A DNA stretch of 14,142 bases from Candidatus Methylomirabilota bacterium (GCA_003105305.1 PQAQ01000246.1:1-14142); one strand, 5' to 3'. Positions 6,270 to 14,142 are shown, counted from the first letter of the stretch. Notes: generated by a model not told the origin, from the letters alone. A program made the numbers and translations.

Positions 6270-7727
6270 ATGGATAAAAGTCGTATCGTGCGAGAGCTGG
6301 CGGCCCTCGTCGGCCGCACGTGGGTCATCTCCGATCCGGACGAGCTGGCCGTCTATGAATGTGACGGGTTGACCTTTCTGGAGAAGGCCCGACCCGATGT
6401 CGTGGTCCTGCCGGACAACACAGAGCAGGTTGTTGAGATAGTCAAGCTCTGTGGCAGGGAACGACTCCCAATTGTGCCGCGTGGAGCGGGCACCGGGCTG
6501 TCGGGCGGCGCCGTTGCCGCTCGGGGCGGGGTAATCATCGGCCTGAATCGCATGAATCGGATACTGGAGATCGATCTGGCGAATCAGCGCGCCATGGTGG
6601 AACCTGGCCTGGTCAATATCGCCCTGACTCAGGCCGTTCAGGATGACGGTCACTACTTTGCCCCGAATCCGGCAAGCCAGGCCGCCTCCAGTATCGGCGG
6701 CAATGTGGCGGAAAACGCCGGAGGCCCTCACTGCCTGAAGTACGGGACGACAACGACACATATTCTCGGACTTGAGGTCGTGCTGGCCTCGGGAGAGATC
6801 GTGCGGTTTGGGGGCAAGACTCAGGACCGTCCGGGCTACGATCTCACCGGCATCTTTACCGGCTCGGAAGGCACCTTAGGGATCGCGACAAAAGTCATCG
6901 TTCGGCTCCTGCCTCGCGCGGAGGCCGTAAAAACCTTACTGGCCTCCTTCCGCGCGATCAATGCGGCCAGCGAAGCGGTGTCGGACATCGTTGCCGCCGG
7001 CATTATCCCTGCGGCGCTGGAGATGATGGATCGACACATCATCGGGGCGCTTGAAGCGTGGTTGCGCATCGGCTACCCAAAAGACGCGGACGCGGTGCTG
7101 CTGATCGAACTGGATGGGCCCGCGGCGGAAATCGAGGCCCAGGCCAATCAGATCAAACAGATTTGTGTCCGCCACGACGCCCTGGACCTTCGGATCGCCG
7201 GGGATGAGCTGGAGCGAGCCCTGCTCTGGAGAGGGCGCAAGGGTGCGGTCGCGGCCGTGGGCCGTATCACCCACGACTTTTACCTGCAGGATGGCGTCGT
7301 CCCGCGGACCACGCTCCCCCGGGTGCTCAGGGAGATCGAGGCGATTGCGAAACGACATGCGTGCGTGATTGCAAACGTCTTCCACGCCGGTGACGGCAAC
7401 CTCCATCCCCTGATCTGTTTTGACTCGCGCAGAGAGGGTGAATTGCAGCGGGCGTTGGCGGCCGGGGCGGAGATTATGCGACTCTGTCTGTCAGTCGGCG
7501 GCAGCATCACGGGTGAACACGGCGTCGGGATAGAGAAGATCGACTGTGTGCCGCTCATGTACAGTCCTGATGATCTCGAGGCGATGCGGAGGGTCCGGGC
7601 GGCCTTCGACAGCGATTCACGATGCAACCCCGGCAAGCTCCTACCCACCCCGAGGTCCTGCGGCGACACCAACATAACCTATAGGCCGCACCGTATTGAG
7701 CGGGAGGGTCTCGCCCAACGCCTCTAA
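6270..7727 (+). CDS. glcD: FAD-linked oxidase, glycolate oxidase subunit GlcD-like
   Basis: At 485 aa this is the normal length for GlcD. Seen in order: PDVVVLPDNTEQVVEIVKLC (42-61), the FAD pyrophosphate loop PRGAGTGLSGG (70-80), APNPASQAASSIGGNVAENAGGP (131-153), GSEGTLGI (198-205), and the C-terminal FAD-oxidase domain motifs FHAGDGNLHP (371-380) and GEHGVG (415-420), which carry conserved catalytic-site histidines. GlcD is the main catalytic flavoprotein of glycolate oxidase, passing electrons towards quinone with GlcE and GlcF. ATG 6270 lies 6 bases after glcE; GGAGG (6252-6256) is 13 bases upstream, longer than ideal. No glcF follows. The C-terminal 25 residues after NPGKLLP look unstructured. 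D-lactate or other 2-hydroxyacid dehydrogenases share this architecture, so the substrate is inferred. Confidence 0.88.
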   Translation: MDKSRIVRELAALVGRTWVISDPDELAVYECDGLTFLEKARPDVVVLPDNTEQVVEIVKLCGRERLPIVPRGAGTGLSGGAVAARGGVIIGLNRMNRILEIDLANQRAMVEPGLVNIALTQAVQDDGHYFAPNPASQAASSIGGNVAENAGGPHCLKYGTTTTHILGLEVVLASGEIVRFGGKTQDRPGYDLTGIFTGSEGTLGIATKVIVRLLPRAEAVKTLLASFRAINAASEAVSDIVAAGIIPAALEMMDRHIIGALEAWLRIGYPKDADAVLLIELDGPAAEIEAQANQIKQICVRHDALDLRIAGDELERALLWRGRKGAVAAVGRITHDFYLQDGVVPRTTLPRVLREIEAIAKRHACVIANVFHAGDGNLHPLICFDSRREGELQRALAAGAEIMRLCLSVGGSITGEHGVGIEKIDCVPLMYSPDDLEAMRRVRAAFDSDSRCNPGKLLPTPRSCGDTNITYRPHRIEREGLAQRL

Positions 7728-7851
7728 TCTCCAACAGACCGCGTCTCCGGGACCCCGTGGTGATCATGTGCTCGGCCTCGGGGCCAACCGGTCTCCTTTC
7801 TCATCTGCTTCTCGAGCAAAGCGTGCGACAATAATCGATCGGCACATAGAC

Positions 7852-7879
7852 GTAACCAAACAGCCTCTCCAGACGTATT
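7852..7879 (+). promoter_or_regulatory. Candidate ECF-type promoter for the sigma/efflux operon
   Basis: GTAACC (7852-7857) is separated by 16 bp from CGTATT (7874-7879). This resembles the GGAACC/GTAAC -35 and CGTC/CGTM -10 elements recognised by many ECF sigma factors, which usually activate their own operon. Transcription would begin at about 7884-7887, at or within the annotated ATG, so the mRNA could be leaderless; this fits the absence of a ribosome binding site before ATG 7884. The rest of 7728-7883 shows no gene and no clear terminator for the glycolate operon. Confidence 0.3.
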
Positions 7880-7883
7880 TAAA

Positions 7884-8543
7884 ATGGGCGGCAAAAAAGA
7901 CCAGACACCTGCAGAGAGATGGCAAGAGACCGCAGTGCGGGAGGGTGTCCTGATCCGGCAGGCACAGGAAGGCGATCAGCAAGCCTTCGAGACCCTGCTC
8001 AGGATACACGACCGGCATGTCTTTACCGTCATCGGCAGCTTTGTTCGACGCAAGCAGGACGTAGAAGATCTGGCTCAGGATGTGTTTCTAAAGGCGTATC
8101 TGGCTCTCCGGCAGTTTCGACCAGGGGCGCCGTTCGCGCCATGGCTTCGGCGGATCACGGTCAACACCTGTTACGATTACCTCCGGAAGATCCGCCGGCA
8201 CGCCGAAGTCACCTTTACCGACCTGGGCGAGTCCGAGCGTGATGTGATGCGCTCTCTGGCCGAGCACGGGTATCCGGCCATCGACAATCAGCATGGAGAC
8301 CGGGTGGCGGCCAGGGATCTCGCGGAGCGGATACTGGCGGGCCTTACGCCCAAGGACAGGCTGGTGATTACATTGCGGGAGGTTCATGGACTCGAGATCG
8401 CGGAGATCGCCGACGCCCTCGGTTGTACCCGTGCCGCGGCGAAGGTCCGTCTGTGGCGGGCGCGTCGGGCCATGCAGGCGGGACTCCGGCGCCTGATCCG
8501 ACAGGAAGAAGAAACGGCGCAGCGTGAAGGGAGGAACAGATGA
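7884..8543 (+). CDS. ECF-family RNA polymerase sigma factor (RpoE-like)
   Basis: This 219-residue protein has only the two domains of group 4 sigma factors. Region 2 spans about 24-104 (QAFETLLRIHDRHVFTVI, DVEDLAQDVFLKAYLAL, FAPWLRRITVNTCYDYLRK), which binds core polymerase and the -10 element. Region 4 spans about 147-205 (LTPKDRLVITLREVHGLEIA, ALGCTRAAAKVRLWRARRAM), a helix-turn-helix reading the -35. It would direct polymerase to envelope-stress promoters and be held inactive by the anti-sigma factor encoded next, whose ATG overlaps its stop codon by 4 bases. ATG 7884 has no Shine-Dalgarno sequence; GTG 7935 (residue 18) is an alternative that would still keep region 2. The about 20-residue charged tail after region 4 is unremarkable. 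Confidence 0.93.
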   Translation: MGGKKDQTPAERWQETAVREGVLIRQAQEGDQQAFETLLRIHDRHVFTVIGSFVRRKQDVEDLAQDVFLKAYLALRQFRPGAPFAPWLRRITVNTCYDYLRKIRRHAEVTFTDLGESERDVMRSLAEHGYPAIDNQHGDRVAARDLAERILAGLTPKDRLVITLREVHGLEIAEIADALGCTRAAAKVRLWRARRAMQAGLRRLIRQEEETAQREGRNR

Positions 8544-9061
8544 CGTGTCGCGAGATCGAGCAACTGCTGAAGCGGGAGGGAGGAGAGGACCGTTACTCTA
8601 CGGACCATGGCGAACTGGCGAGTCATCTGAAAAGCTGCCGCCGATGCGGTGAAGCGATGCGGGCCGCCAGGCTCTCCTCGGTGTTGCTGGGCGCCTTGCG
8701 CAACGAGATCACACCCGGACCACACTTCTACCCTCGGTTACACGCGAGATTGGCAGACACTGAGATCGGTCAGATGGACGCTATCCTCCAGGCATGGGGA
8801 TTGGCCAAGCAATTAATCCCGGCGCTGGCCGTAGGGGTAGTATTGCTTGCCGTGATAACGCTTTCTACGGGAGGATCGCGGCCATCGCCCCCGGTTCAGG
8901 CGGAAGGGGAGACGGATCTGCATGCTTTTTCTCTGGAGGAAGTGAACCTGCCGGGAGCGATCGGGCGGCCCAGTCGGGACCAGATGCTGGCATTTGTGCT
9001 GGCGCACGGTACGCGTTGCGACGTACGGGGCGCCCCGTGCGAAGACGAAAGTCCGAGGTGA
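8540..9061 (+). CDS. Zinc-type (ZAS) transmembrane anti-sigma factor
   Basis: This 173-residue protein carries the full zinc anti-sigma signature: Cys3, then His29-x3-Cys33-x2-Cys36 (HLKSCRRC). The 25-residue spacing between the first ligand and the His matches that of the RsrA/ChrR group. A single hydrophobic segment at about 91-109 (QLIPALAVGVVLLAVITLS) anchors it, putting the zinc domain in the cytoplasm and about 64 residues in the periplasm. The periplasmic end has Cys160 and Cys167 with His156 nearby, a possible redox or metal site. Its start overlaps the sigma gene stop (ATGA, 8540-8543), as is normal for sigma/anti-sigma pairs made in fixed ratio. It is inferred to sequester the sigma factor until an envelope signal releases it. 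Confidence 0.85.
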   Translation: MTCREIEQLLKREGGEDRYSTDHGELASHLKSCRRCGEAMRAARLSSVLLGALRNEITPGPHFYPRLHARLADTEIGQMDAILQAWGLAKQLIPALAVGVVLLAVITLSTGGSRPSPPVQAEGETDLHAFSLEEVNLPGAIGRPSRDQMLAFVLAHGTRCDVRGAPCEDESPR

Positions 9062-9068
9062 TTAGCGA

Positions 9069-9491
9069 ATGGCGACACGCGTGAAGGTCGGATTTGCCTT
9101 TTTCGTTGTCTTCCTGCTGGGAACGGCGGCGGGCGCCCTCGTATTATCGGCGTACCAATCCCGGATCGATCGGATACGCCAGCCGATCTGGACCGGTCAA
9201 TTCAATCGGGAGCGTTACACCAGAGAACTGACGGAGGCGATACGGCTCCGACCGGACCAGATGGGCGCGCTGAATGCGGCGCTAAATGAGACGCGTGAGG
9301 AGTTTCTGGCGCTGCGCAGGCGTCTTCAGCCGCAGTTCGAAGAGGTGAGAACCCGTTCGCGCCAGCGGATTCGAGAAATCTTAACCACCGACCAGCAGCC
9401 GCGCTTCGATGCGTTTCTCAAGCGGTGGGACGAGGAGCGTCGAGTGGAGGAGGCGGCCGTCTCTCAGTCGCGGACGCCGGAGCACAAGTAG
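9069..9491 (+). CDS. Membrane-anchored Spy/CpxP-like (LTxxQ / heavy-metal-sensor) periplasmic protein
   Basis: This 140-aa protein has an N-terminal hydrophobic helix (about 7-28, VGFAFFVVFLLGTAAGALVLSA) with no clear cleavage site. It is followed by an almost wholly helical, highly charged periplasmic domain. Two LTxxQ-like motifs are seen, LRPDQ (60-64) and LTTDQ (105-109), flanking a long Arg/Glu-rich helix. This is the layout of the Spy, CpxP and ZraP family of periplasmic chaperones and metal-responsive regulators. GAGG 10 bases upstream supports ATG 9069, 7 bases after the anti-sigma stop. Its place between an anti-sigma gene and an efflux pump suggests that it senses misfolded protein or metal in the periplasm and tunes the sigma switch; this is inference. 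The family assignment rests on short motifs. Confidence 0.65.
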   Translation: MATRVKVGFAFFVVFLLGTAAGALVLSAYQSRIDRIRQPIWTGQFNRERYTRELTEAIRLRPDQMGALNAALNETREEFLALRRRLQPQFEEVRTRSRQRIREILTTDQQPRFDAFLKRWDEERRVEEAAVSQSRTPEHK

Positions 9492-9562
9492 GCGAGGGCG
9501 GAACAAGAGAACTGTCCATTACAGAAGGTGGGATGGAGAAACATGCCCGGAAAGGAGGAAGG

Positions 9563-11173
9563 ATGGCGATCTTCCTGAGAAAGGGATCGTTGTGGATTCT
9601 GTCGATGACGCTGGTGGCTAGTCTCAGCGCTGTGGCGGCACAAGCTGAGGACGAGCCGCCCCCCACCCTTGCACCGGGTCGCGTCGGCCTGTCTGACGAC
9701 GTGATGCGGCCGGTCGATCCGACGGCGCCTCAGAACCAACCTGCGTCTGGCGAGTCCGCCGATGTCGGCGAACTCCGCCTCGCGCTCCGCGAGGCCGTTG
9801 TGTTGGCGCTAAAGAACAATCTGGATATTACGATTGCCGGCTACAACCCGAAGATTAATGCCGAAGGCATCACGATCGCCAAATCGGTCTTTGACCCGGC
9901 CTTCTCCATCACGCTCGATGCAAACCGGACCGTCTCACCAACGGCGACACATCTGGCAGGCGCAACGGTTAACACAACAGAAAACCGGGATGTCAACTCC
10001 TCCATCGTGCAGAGGCTGCCGTTCGGCGCGAATTACACGTTAAGTATGACCAACAACCGACTGAAGACGAACTCCAGTTTCGCGTCGATCAATCCATCTT
10101 ACAAGACTTTTCTCAACCTCAGCATCACCCAGGATCTCCTGCGGAACTTCGGCATGGATGTCAACACGGCGCCGATCAAAATCGCCAGAAATAACCAGAC
10201 GATTTCCGTCACACAGTTCCGTCAACAGGCCAATCAGGTCATCACCAATGTGCACGCCGCCTACTGGAATCTGGTGTTCGCCATCGAGAACCTGGAGGTC
10301 CAGCGGCGCTCGCTGCGTCTGGCCCGGGAGCTGGAGGATCTCAACACGGCGAGGGTGCGGGCCGGGGTCGCCGCGCCGGTCGAGGTCACACAGGCGGAGG
10401 CCCAGGCCGCCGCTCAGGTACAGAATGTGATCTTGGCCGAGAAGGCGATCAAGGACGCCGAGGATCAACTGACGCTCATCATCAACTTCCCGGACGGCGA
10501 GCGGATATGGGCCAGAACAATTATTCCAACCGACGCGCCGCCGTTTGACGTGGTACAGGCCAATACAGATGCCAGCATTCAGGAGGCGCTGCAAAAACGA
10601 CCCGATTACGCGGCAGCCAAGCTGACGCTGCAAAACAGCGATCTCAATTTACGGGTTGCCAGGAACCAGTTGCTGCCCAGCCTCCAGTTGCAGGGCAACG
10701 TCGGTCTGAACGGCCTGAACGGCAGCGCCGGCGGCGACCTGGATCGGATGACCTCTGGCGACTTTACCCAGTGGTCGGCCGCTCTGGTCCTGACCTATCC
10801 GCTCGGCAACCGCTCTGCCAGGTCGGCGTTCATCCAGTCACGGCTTAGTCACGATCAGGCGGAGACGAGTCTGCTGAATCTCAAACGCCAGATCATCACA
10901 CAGGTCCGGGAAGCGGTCCGACGGATCGAGACCGATGTGCGCCGCGTGGAGGCCACACGGGCTGCGCGGGTGCTAGCAGAGGAGCAGCTCCGGATCGAGC
11001 AGAAGCGGCTCGAGGCCGGGGTCACCACGACCTTCAATGTCCTGTCGTTCCAACGCGACCTGGCAACAGCGCAGGCCGCCGAGATCCAGGCGATTACGAC
11101 ATACAACCAGGATCTGGCCAATCTCGAGCTCCAGAAGGGCACGATCCTGGAAGCGAATCACCTCGAACTGTGA
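9563..11173 (+). CDS. TolC-family outer-membrane efflux protein
   Basis: The mature protein would be about 508 aa after a signal peptide (1-28, hydrophobic core LWILSMTLVASLSAVA, cleavage after AQA). Two homologous halves typical of TolC/OEP proteins are visible: ALREAVVLALKNNLDITIA and later DASIQEALQKRPDYAAAKLT. Each has long helices (NVHAAYWNLVFAIENLEVQR, VTQAEAQAAAQVQNVILAEK, ITQVREAVRRIETDVRRVEA) and Asn/Ser/Thr-rich beta-barrel strands. Such proteins form trimeric channels across the outer membrane and periplasm. ATG 9563 follows AAAGGAGG (9551-9558). ATG 9533, with AGAAGG 4 bases upstream, is a fair alternative that would lengthen the signal n-region by 10 residues. The frame is open back to 9425 but overlaps the preceding gene there. 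The adaptor gene overlaps its stop by 4 bases. Confidence 0.93.
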   Translation: MAIFLRKGSLWILSMTLVASLSAVAAQAEDEPPPTLAPGRVGLSDDVMRPVDPTAPQNQPASGESADVGELRLALREAVVLALKNNLDITIAGYNPKINAEGITIAKSVFDPAFSITLDANRTVSPTATHLAGATVNTTENRDVNSSIVQRLPFGANYTLSMTNNRLKTNSSFASINPSYKTFLNLSITQDLLRNFGMDVNTAPIKIARNNQTISVTQFRQQANQVITNVHAAYWNLVFAIENLEVQRRSLRLARELEDLNTARVRAGVAAPVEVTQAEAQAAAQVQNVILAEKAIKDAEDQLTLIINFPDGERIWARTIIPTDAPPFDVVQANTDASIQEALQKRPDYAAAKLTLQNSDLNLRVARNQLLPSLQLQGNVGLNGLNGSAGGDLDRMTSGDFTQWSAALVLTYPLGNRSARSAFIQSRLSHDQAETSLLNLKRQIITQVREAVRRIETDVRRVEATRAARVLAEEQLRIEQKRLEAGVTTTFNVLSFQRDLATAQAAEIQAITTYNQDLANLELQKGTILEANHLEL

Positions 11174-12612
11174 GATTGATGAAGATACCAAAAACAAAGA
11201 TATTGCTCGTCATTGTCGGCCTGACGGTCCTGGCAGGCCTGGGCGGTTGGGCCTTTTTCGGCGGACAGCACCGGATTGAGTACCGGACCGCCAGGGTGGA
11301 GCGGGGAGACATCGAAGCGACCATTTCGGCAACCGGCAACCCCAACGCCGTCGTCACCGTTCAGGTCGGCAGCCAGGTCTCCGGAAATATCAAGGAGCTG
11401 TATGCCGATTTCAATACGAAGGTCAAGAAAGGGCAACTGGTGGCCAGGATCGATCCGGAGATCTTTGAGGCCAAGGTGAACCAGGCCAAGGGCAATCTGG
11501 AAAATGCTCGAGCGGCTGTCCTCAACGCCCGGGCGATGATCCAGAAAACCGAGGCCGACATCGCCAATGCCAGGGCGTCCCTGGAAGCCGCGAAGGCGAA
11601 CGCAGCCAAGGCCAAGGTCGCCGTCCTGGATGCTCAGATCAAGCTCAAGAGTCGGATCGATCTTTTCAAGGAAGGCGGCATCTCGGCTGAGGAGCGCGAT
11701 TCGGCGAAGGCCACCTACGATTCCAACGTCGCGGCCCTCGAGGCTGCGAAGGCCCAGGATCAGGCTGCAGGCTATACCCTTCGCGCCGCCCAGGCCCAGC
11801 ACGAGGTCGCTGTCGCCCAACTCGCGTCAGCGGAAGCGCAGGTGAAGCAGAACGAGGCGGCCCTAAAGCAAGCGCAGATCGACCTCGATCATACCTATAT
11901 CCGGGCGCCGGTGGACGGAACCGTCGTTTCGCGGAATGTTGATGTCGGACAGACGGTTGCGGCCTCACTCCAGGCGCCGACCCTGTTTCTGATTGCGCAG
12001 GACCTGACCAAGATGCAGGTAGACACCAACGTGGATGAAGCCGATATCGGACGGGTGCACGTGGGACAGGACGCCACCTTCACCGTTGACGCCTTCCCGA
12101 GTGAGATCTTCAAAGGAAAGGTCGTGCAGATACGGCAGGCCGCCATCAACATCCAGAACGTCATTACCTATGATGCCGTGATTGCGGTATCCAATCCTGA
12201 TCTCAAGCTCTTTCCAGGAATGACCGCGAATGTCAAGATTCTGGTAGACAAACGCGAGGGCGTCCTCAAGGTGCCGAATGCCGCCATGCGCTTTCGGCCT
12301 CCGGACCTCAAAGGCCAATCAGCACGTAAGGAGGGGACGGTTCGCGCGTCCGCGTCAGGATCGGGTACAGGGGAAGGCGCGCCAGGAGTTCGTGTCGGAG
12401 CGAAGGGAGGCAGCAGTCAGACCATTTGGGTGTTGGAACAGGACAAACAGCCTCGGCCGGTATCGGTGAAGTTGGGCATCACGGATGGAAGCGTCAGTGA
12501 GCTGATCGAGGGCAATCTGAAAGAGACGGACGAGGTCATCATCGGGGCTGCGTCCAAGGATGCCTCGGGCGGACCGGCGCAGCCGTTCGGCCAGCGTGGG
12601 CCGAGATTCTAA
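11170..12612 (+). CDS. macA: MacA/HlyD-type periplasmic adaptor (membrane fusion) protein
   Basis: This 480-residue adaptor has one N-terminal membrane anchor (about 11-30), a beta-barrel/lipoyl entry ([18 protein letters not shown], 65-82; [11 protein letters not shown], 86-96), a long alanine-rich coiled-coil hairpin (about 97-240), and the returning lipoyl half [20 protein letters not shown] (244-263). Barrel and membrane-proximal domains follow ([41 protein letters not shown]). A Gly/Ser-rich insert, about 381-417, interrupts the last domain before IWVLEQDK. It would bridge the inner-membrane ABC permease and the TolC channel. GTG 11170 shares GTGA with the tolC stop; ATG 11179 is an alternative start. 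The RFRPPDL after NAAM is common in MacA-like adaptors from environmental bacteria. Confidence 0.92.
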   Translation: MRLMKIPKTKILLVIVGLTVLAGLGGWAFFGGQHRIEYRTARVERGDIEATISATGNPNAVVTVQVGSQVSGNIKELYADFNTKVKKGQLVARIDPEIFEAKVNQAKGNLENARAAVLNARAMIQKTEADIANARASLEAAKANAAKAKVAVLDAQIKLKSRIDLFKEGGISAEERDSAKATYDSNVAALEAAKAQDQAAGYTLRAAQAQHEVAVAQLASAEAQVKQNEAALKQAQIDLDHTYIRAPVDGTVVSRNVDVGQTVAASLQAPTLFLIAQDLTKMQVDTNVDEADIGRVHVGQDATFTVDAFPSEIFKGKVVQIRQAAINIQNVITYDAVIAVSNPDLKLFPGMTANVKILVDKREGVLKVPNAAMRFRPPDLKGQSARKEGTVRASASGSGTGEGAPGVRVGAKGGSSQTIWVLEQDKQPRPVSVKLGITDGSVSELIEGNLKETDEVIIGAASKDASGGPAQPFGQRGPRF

Positions 12613-12617
12613 GGGGT

Positions 12618-13361
12618 ATGGCAGCGCTCATCGAGATCGAAGATCTGGTCAAGCACTACCGGCTCGGAGACGTGACCGTCCAGGCGCTGAGGGGAGTCAC
12701 TTTTCACATTGAACGAGGGGAGTTTGTCGCGATCATGGGCGCTTCAGGGTCCGGCAAGTCCACCCTGATGAACATCCTGGGATGCCTGGACAAGCCGACA
12801 TCCGGCAGCTACCGTCTTGACGACGTCAGCGTCGGTCAGCTCAGTCGAGATGAGTTGGCCGACATTCGAAACAAGAAGATCGGTTTCGTCTTTCAGTCGT
12901 TCAACCTGCTGTCGAGGACGAGCGCCGTCGCGAACGTAGAGCTGCCGCTCCTCTATAACGGTACCGCAGCCCGCGACCGTCGGACCAAGGCGCTCAAGGC
13001 ACTGCATGCGGTCGGACTGGCCGGCCGCGAGGATCACCACCCCAGTCAACTGTCCGGCGGCCAGCAGCAGCGGGTGGCGATCGCGCGCGCGCTCGTCAAC
13101 GATCCGCAGATCATCCTGGCCGATGAGCCGACCGGCAACCTCGACTCCCGGACCAGTATCGAGATCATGGCAATCTTCCAGCGATTGAACCGTGAGGGGG
13201 GCATTACCGTGATTCTCGTCACCCACGAGCCAGATGTTGCCGCCTACGCGAAGCGCGTGCTCTCGTTCAAGGATGGCCGGTTACTGAAGGATGATCCGAT
13301 CCAGCAGTCGAGAATAGCAACGGACGAGTTGCAGCAGACTTCGGCTGAGGGAGGGGCATAG
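12618..13361 (+). CDS. ABC transporter ATP-binding protein, MacB/LolD type
   Basis: This 247-residue, single-domain ATPase shows Walker [10 protein letters not shown] (41-49), Q-loop FQSFNLL with Gln93, signature [15 protein letters not shown] (145-159), Walker [13 protein letters not shown] (165-176) and H-loop His203 (VTHEPD). The [12 protein letters not shown] and [15 protein letters not shown] segments are hallmarks of the MacB/LolD/FtsE group, in which ATP hydrolysis drives conformational change in a permease with a large periplasmic domain. In E. coli MacB the ATPase and permease are one chain; here they are separate genes, as in YknY/YknZ-type systems. AAGGGG directly precedes ATG 12618, 5 bases after the adaptor stop, and the permease starts 7 bases after its end. 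Confidence 0.95.
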   Translation: MAALIEIEDLVKHYRLGDVTVQALRGVTFHIERGEFVAIMGASGSGKSTLMNILGCLDKPTSGSYRLDDVSVGQLSRDELADIRNKKIGFVFQSFNLLSRTSAVANVELPLLYNGTAARDRRTKALKALHAVGLAGREDHHPSQLSGGQQQRVAIARALVNDPQIILADEPTGNLDSRTSIEIMAIFQRLNREGGITVILVTHEPDVAAYAKRVLSFKDGRLLKDDPIQQSRIATDELQQTSAEGGA

Positions 13362-13368
13362 GCAGCCT

Positions 13369-14142
13369 ATGAATCTCCTGATCAATGTGACGATTGCCCT
13401 GAGCGCGCTCAAGGTCAATAGGCTCCGCTCGATCCTCACAATGCTGGGGATTATCATCGGGGTGGCCGCCGTGATCGCGATGATGGCTGTCGGTTCCGGG
13501 GCAACTGCCCAGATCCAGGAACAGATCCGAAGTATCGGCAGTAATGTTATCATCGTCATGTCGGGAAGTATGACGAGTGGCGGGATCCGCGTCGGGGCAG
13601 GATCGGTCCTGACGTTGTCGGAGGATGATGCCAAGGCCATTGCCAGCGAGTGCCCCGCGGTCGCGCTCGTGGCCCCCAGCAGCCGCGGAACTGCCCAGGT
13701 TGTCTTCGGCAACAACAACTGGTCCACAGTCGTCCAGGGGACAACCCCGGAGTACCTGCAGATTCGAGACTTCATGGTGGAGTCCGGCCGCCCGTTTACC
13801 TGGCGGGATGTGGACGGATCCACGAAGGTTGCGCTGATCGGCCAGACTGTGGCAGCGAACCTGTTCGGCGGTGCCGACGTAATCGGACAGATCATCCGTA
13901 TCAAGAAGGTACCGTTTACTGTCCTGGGAGTCCTGGCTCCCAAGGGCCAATCGGCCTGGGGGCAGGATCAGGATGATGTCGTGATGATTCCGCTCTCCAC
14001 GGCCAAGAAGAAGGTGTTGGGTGTGAGCCAGGCCAATGCCCGGTCGGTGGGGACCATCATGGTTCAGGCTCGCGGCCCAATGCTGATGAAGGAGGCCGAG
14101 GAGCAGGTCGTGGCGCTGCTACGGCAGCGACACCGTCTTCAA
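13369..14142 (+). CDS. MacB-type ABC transporter permease, N-terminal part (runs off right edge)
   Basis: From ATG 13369 the frame is open for exactly 258 codons to the window edge. It begins MNLLINVTIALSALKVNRLR, then LTMLGIIIGVAAVIAMMAVG, the first transmembrane helix of MacB/FtsX-type permeases. SIGSNVIIVMSG and the MacB_PCD periplasmic core follow: VQGTTPEYLQIRDFMVESGR, ALIGQTVAANLFGGADVIGQ and FTVLGVLAPKGQSAWGQDQD. The usual three C-terminal membrane helices lie beyond the window. GGGAGGGG (13349-13356) precedes the start at 12 bases. It completes a tripartite pump with the upstream channel, adaptor and ATPase; macrolide, lipid, peptide or haem-like substrates are all known for this group, and the cargo here is unknown. 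Confidence 0.92.
   Translation, partial: MNLLINVTIALSALKVNRLRSILTMLGIIIGVAAVIAMMAVGSGATAQIQEQIRSIGSNVIIVMSGSMTSGGIRVGAGSVLTLSEDDAKAIASECPAVALVAPSSRGTAQVVFGNNNWSTVVQGTTPEYLQIRDFMVESGRPFTWRDVDGSTKVALIGQTVAANLFGGADVIGQIIRIKKVPFTVLGVLAPKGQSAWGQDQDDVVMIPLSTAKKKVLGVSQANARSVGTIMVQARGPMLMKEAEEQVVALLRQRHRLQ

Noticed and set aside
7746..7786. GACCCCG/CGGGGCC inverted repeat after glcD as a terminator
   Set aside because: There is a mismatch in the stem, a long loop and no run of T, so it is not a convincing intrinsic terminator.
9425..9562. 46-residue extension of the TolC-like protein
   Set aside because: It overlaps the Spy-like gene, and would bury the signal peptide behind a long charged stretch.
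1..14142. tRNA, rRNA, CRISPR, IS element or prophage content
   Set aside because: No cloverleaf-like segments, regularly spaced repeats, transposase motifs or terminal inverted repeats were seen by eye.

Overview
The window looks like chromosomal DNA of a Gram-negative (diderm), moderately GC-rich bacterium (high 50s percent GC by eye). Support for this: a TolC-type outer-membrane efflux channel, an outer-membrane-type lipoprotein, a periplasmic adaptor protein and a hopanoid-type sugar epimerase. The set would fit a deep-branching methanotroph-like lineage such as NC10 (Methylomirabilis), but that is a guess from gene content and not shown by the sequence.

Left arm (1-2974), all on the minus strand: the N-terminal part of an HpnA-like NAD-dependent epimerase running off the left edge; a DUF3313-type lipoprotein; and dnaA. 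Directly upstream of dnaA (about 2960-3180) lies a cluster of DnaA boxes, including a perfect inverted pair and one box on the dnaA start codon. This is a strong candidate for the chromosomal replication origin. Every gene in the window points away from it.

Right arm, part 1 (3398-7727), plus strand: a class III PLP aminotransferase related to glutamate-1-semialdehyde aminomutase, then two FAD-linked glycolate-oxidase-type subunits, GlcE-like and GlcD-like. They are packed as one operon with 6-11 bp gaps. The iron-sulfur subunit GlcF is not present. A plausible reading is glycolate-to-glyoxylate oxidation coupled to transamination, but no substrate is shown.

Right arm, part 2 (7852-14142), plus strand: an ECF sigma factor, a membrane-spanning zinc-type anti-sigma factor, a membrane-anchored Spy/CpxP-like LTxxQ protein, a TolC-family channel, a MacA/HlyD-type adaptor, a MacB/LolD-type ATPase and the first 258 codons of a MacB-type permease. 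Start/stop overlaps and very short gaps suggest a single transcription unit: an envelope-stress sensor driving its own tripartite efflux pump. A candidate ECF promoter sits so close to the sigma-factor ATG that the message could be leaderless.

No tRNA, rRNA, CRISPR array, insertion sequence or phage gene was recognised. Two short unlisted ORFs (1418-1564 and 3417-3536) are reported as weak candidates.
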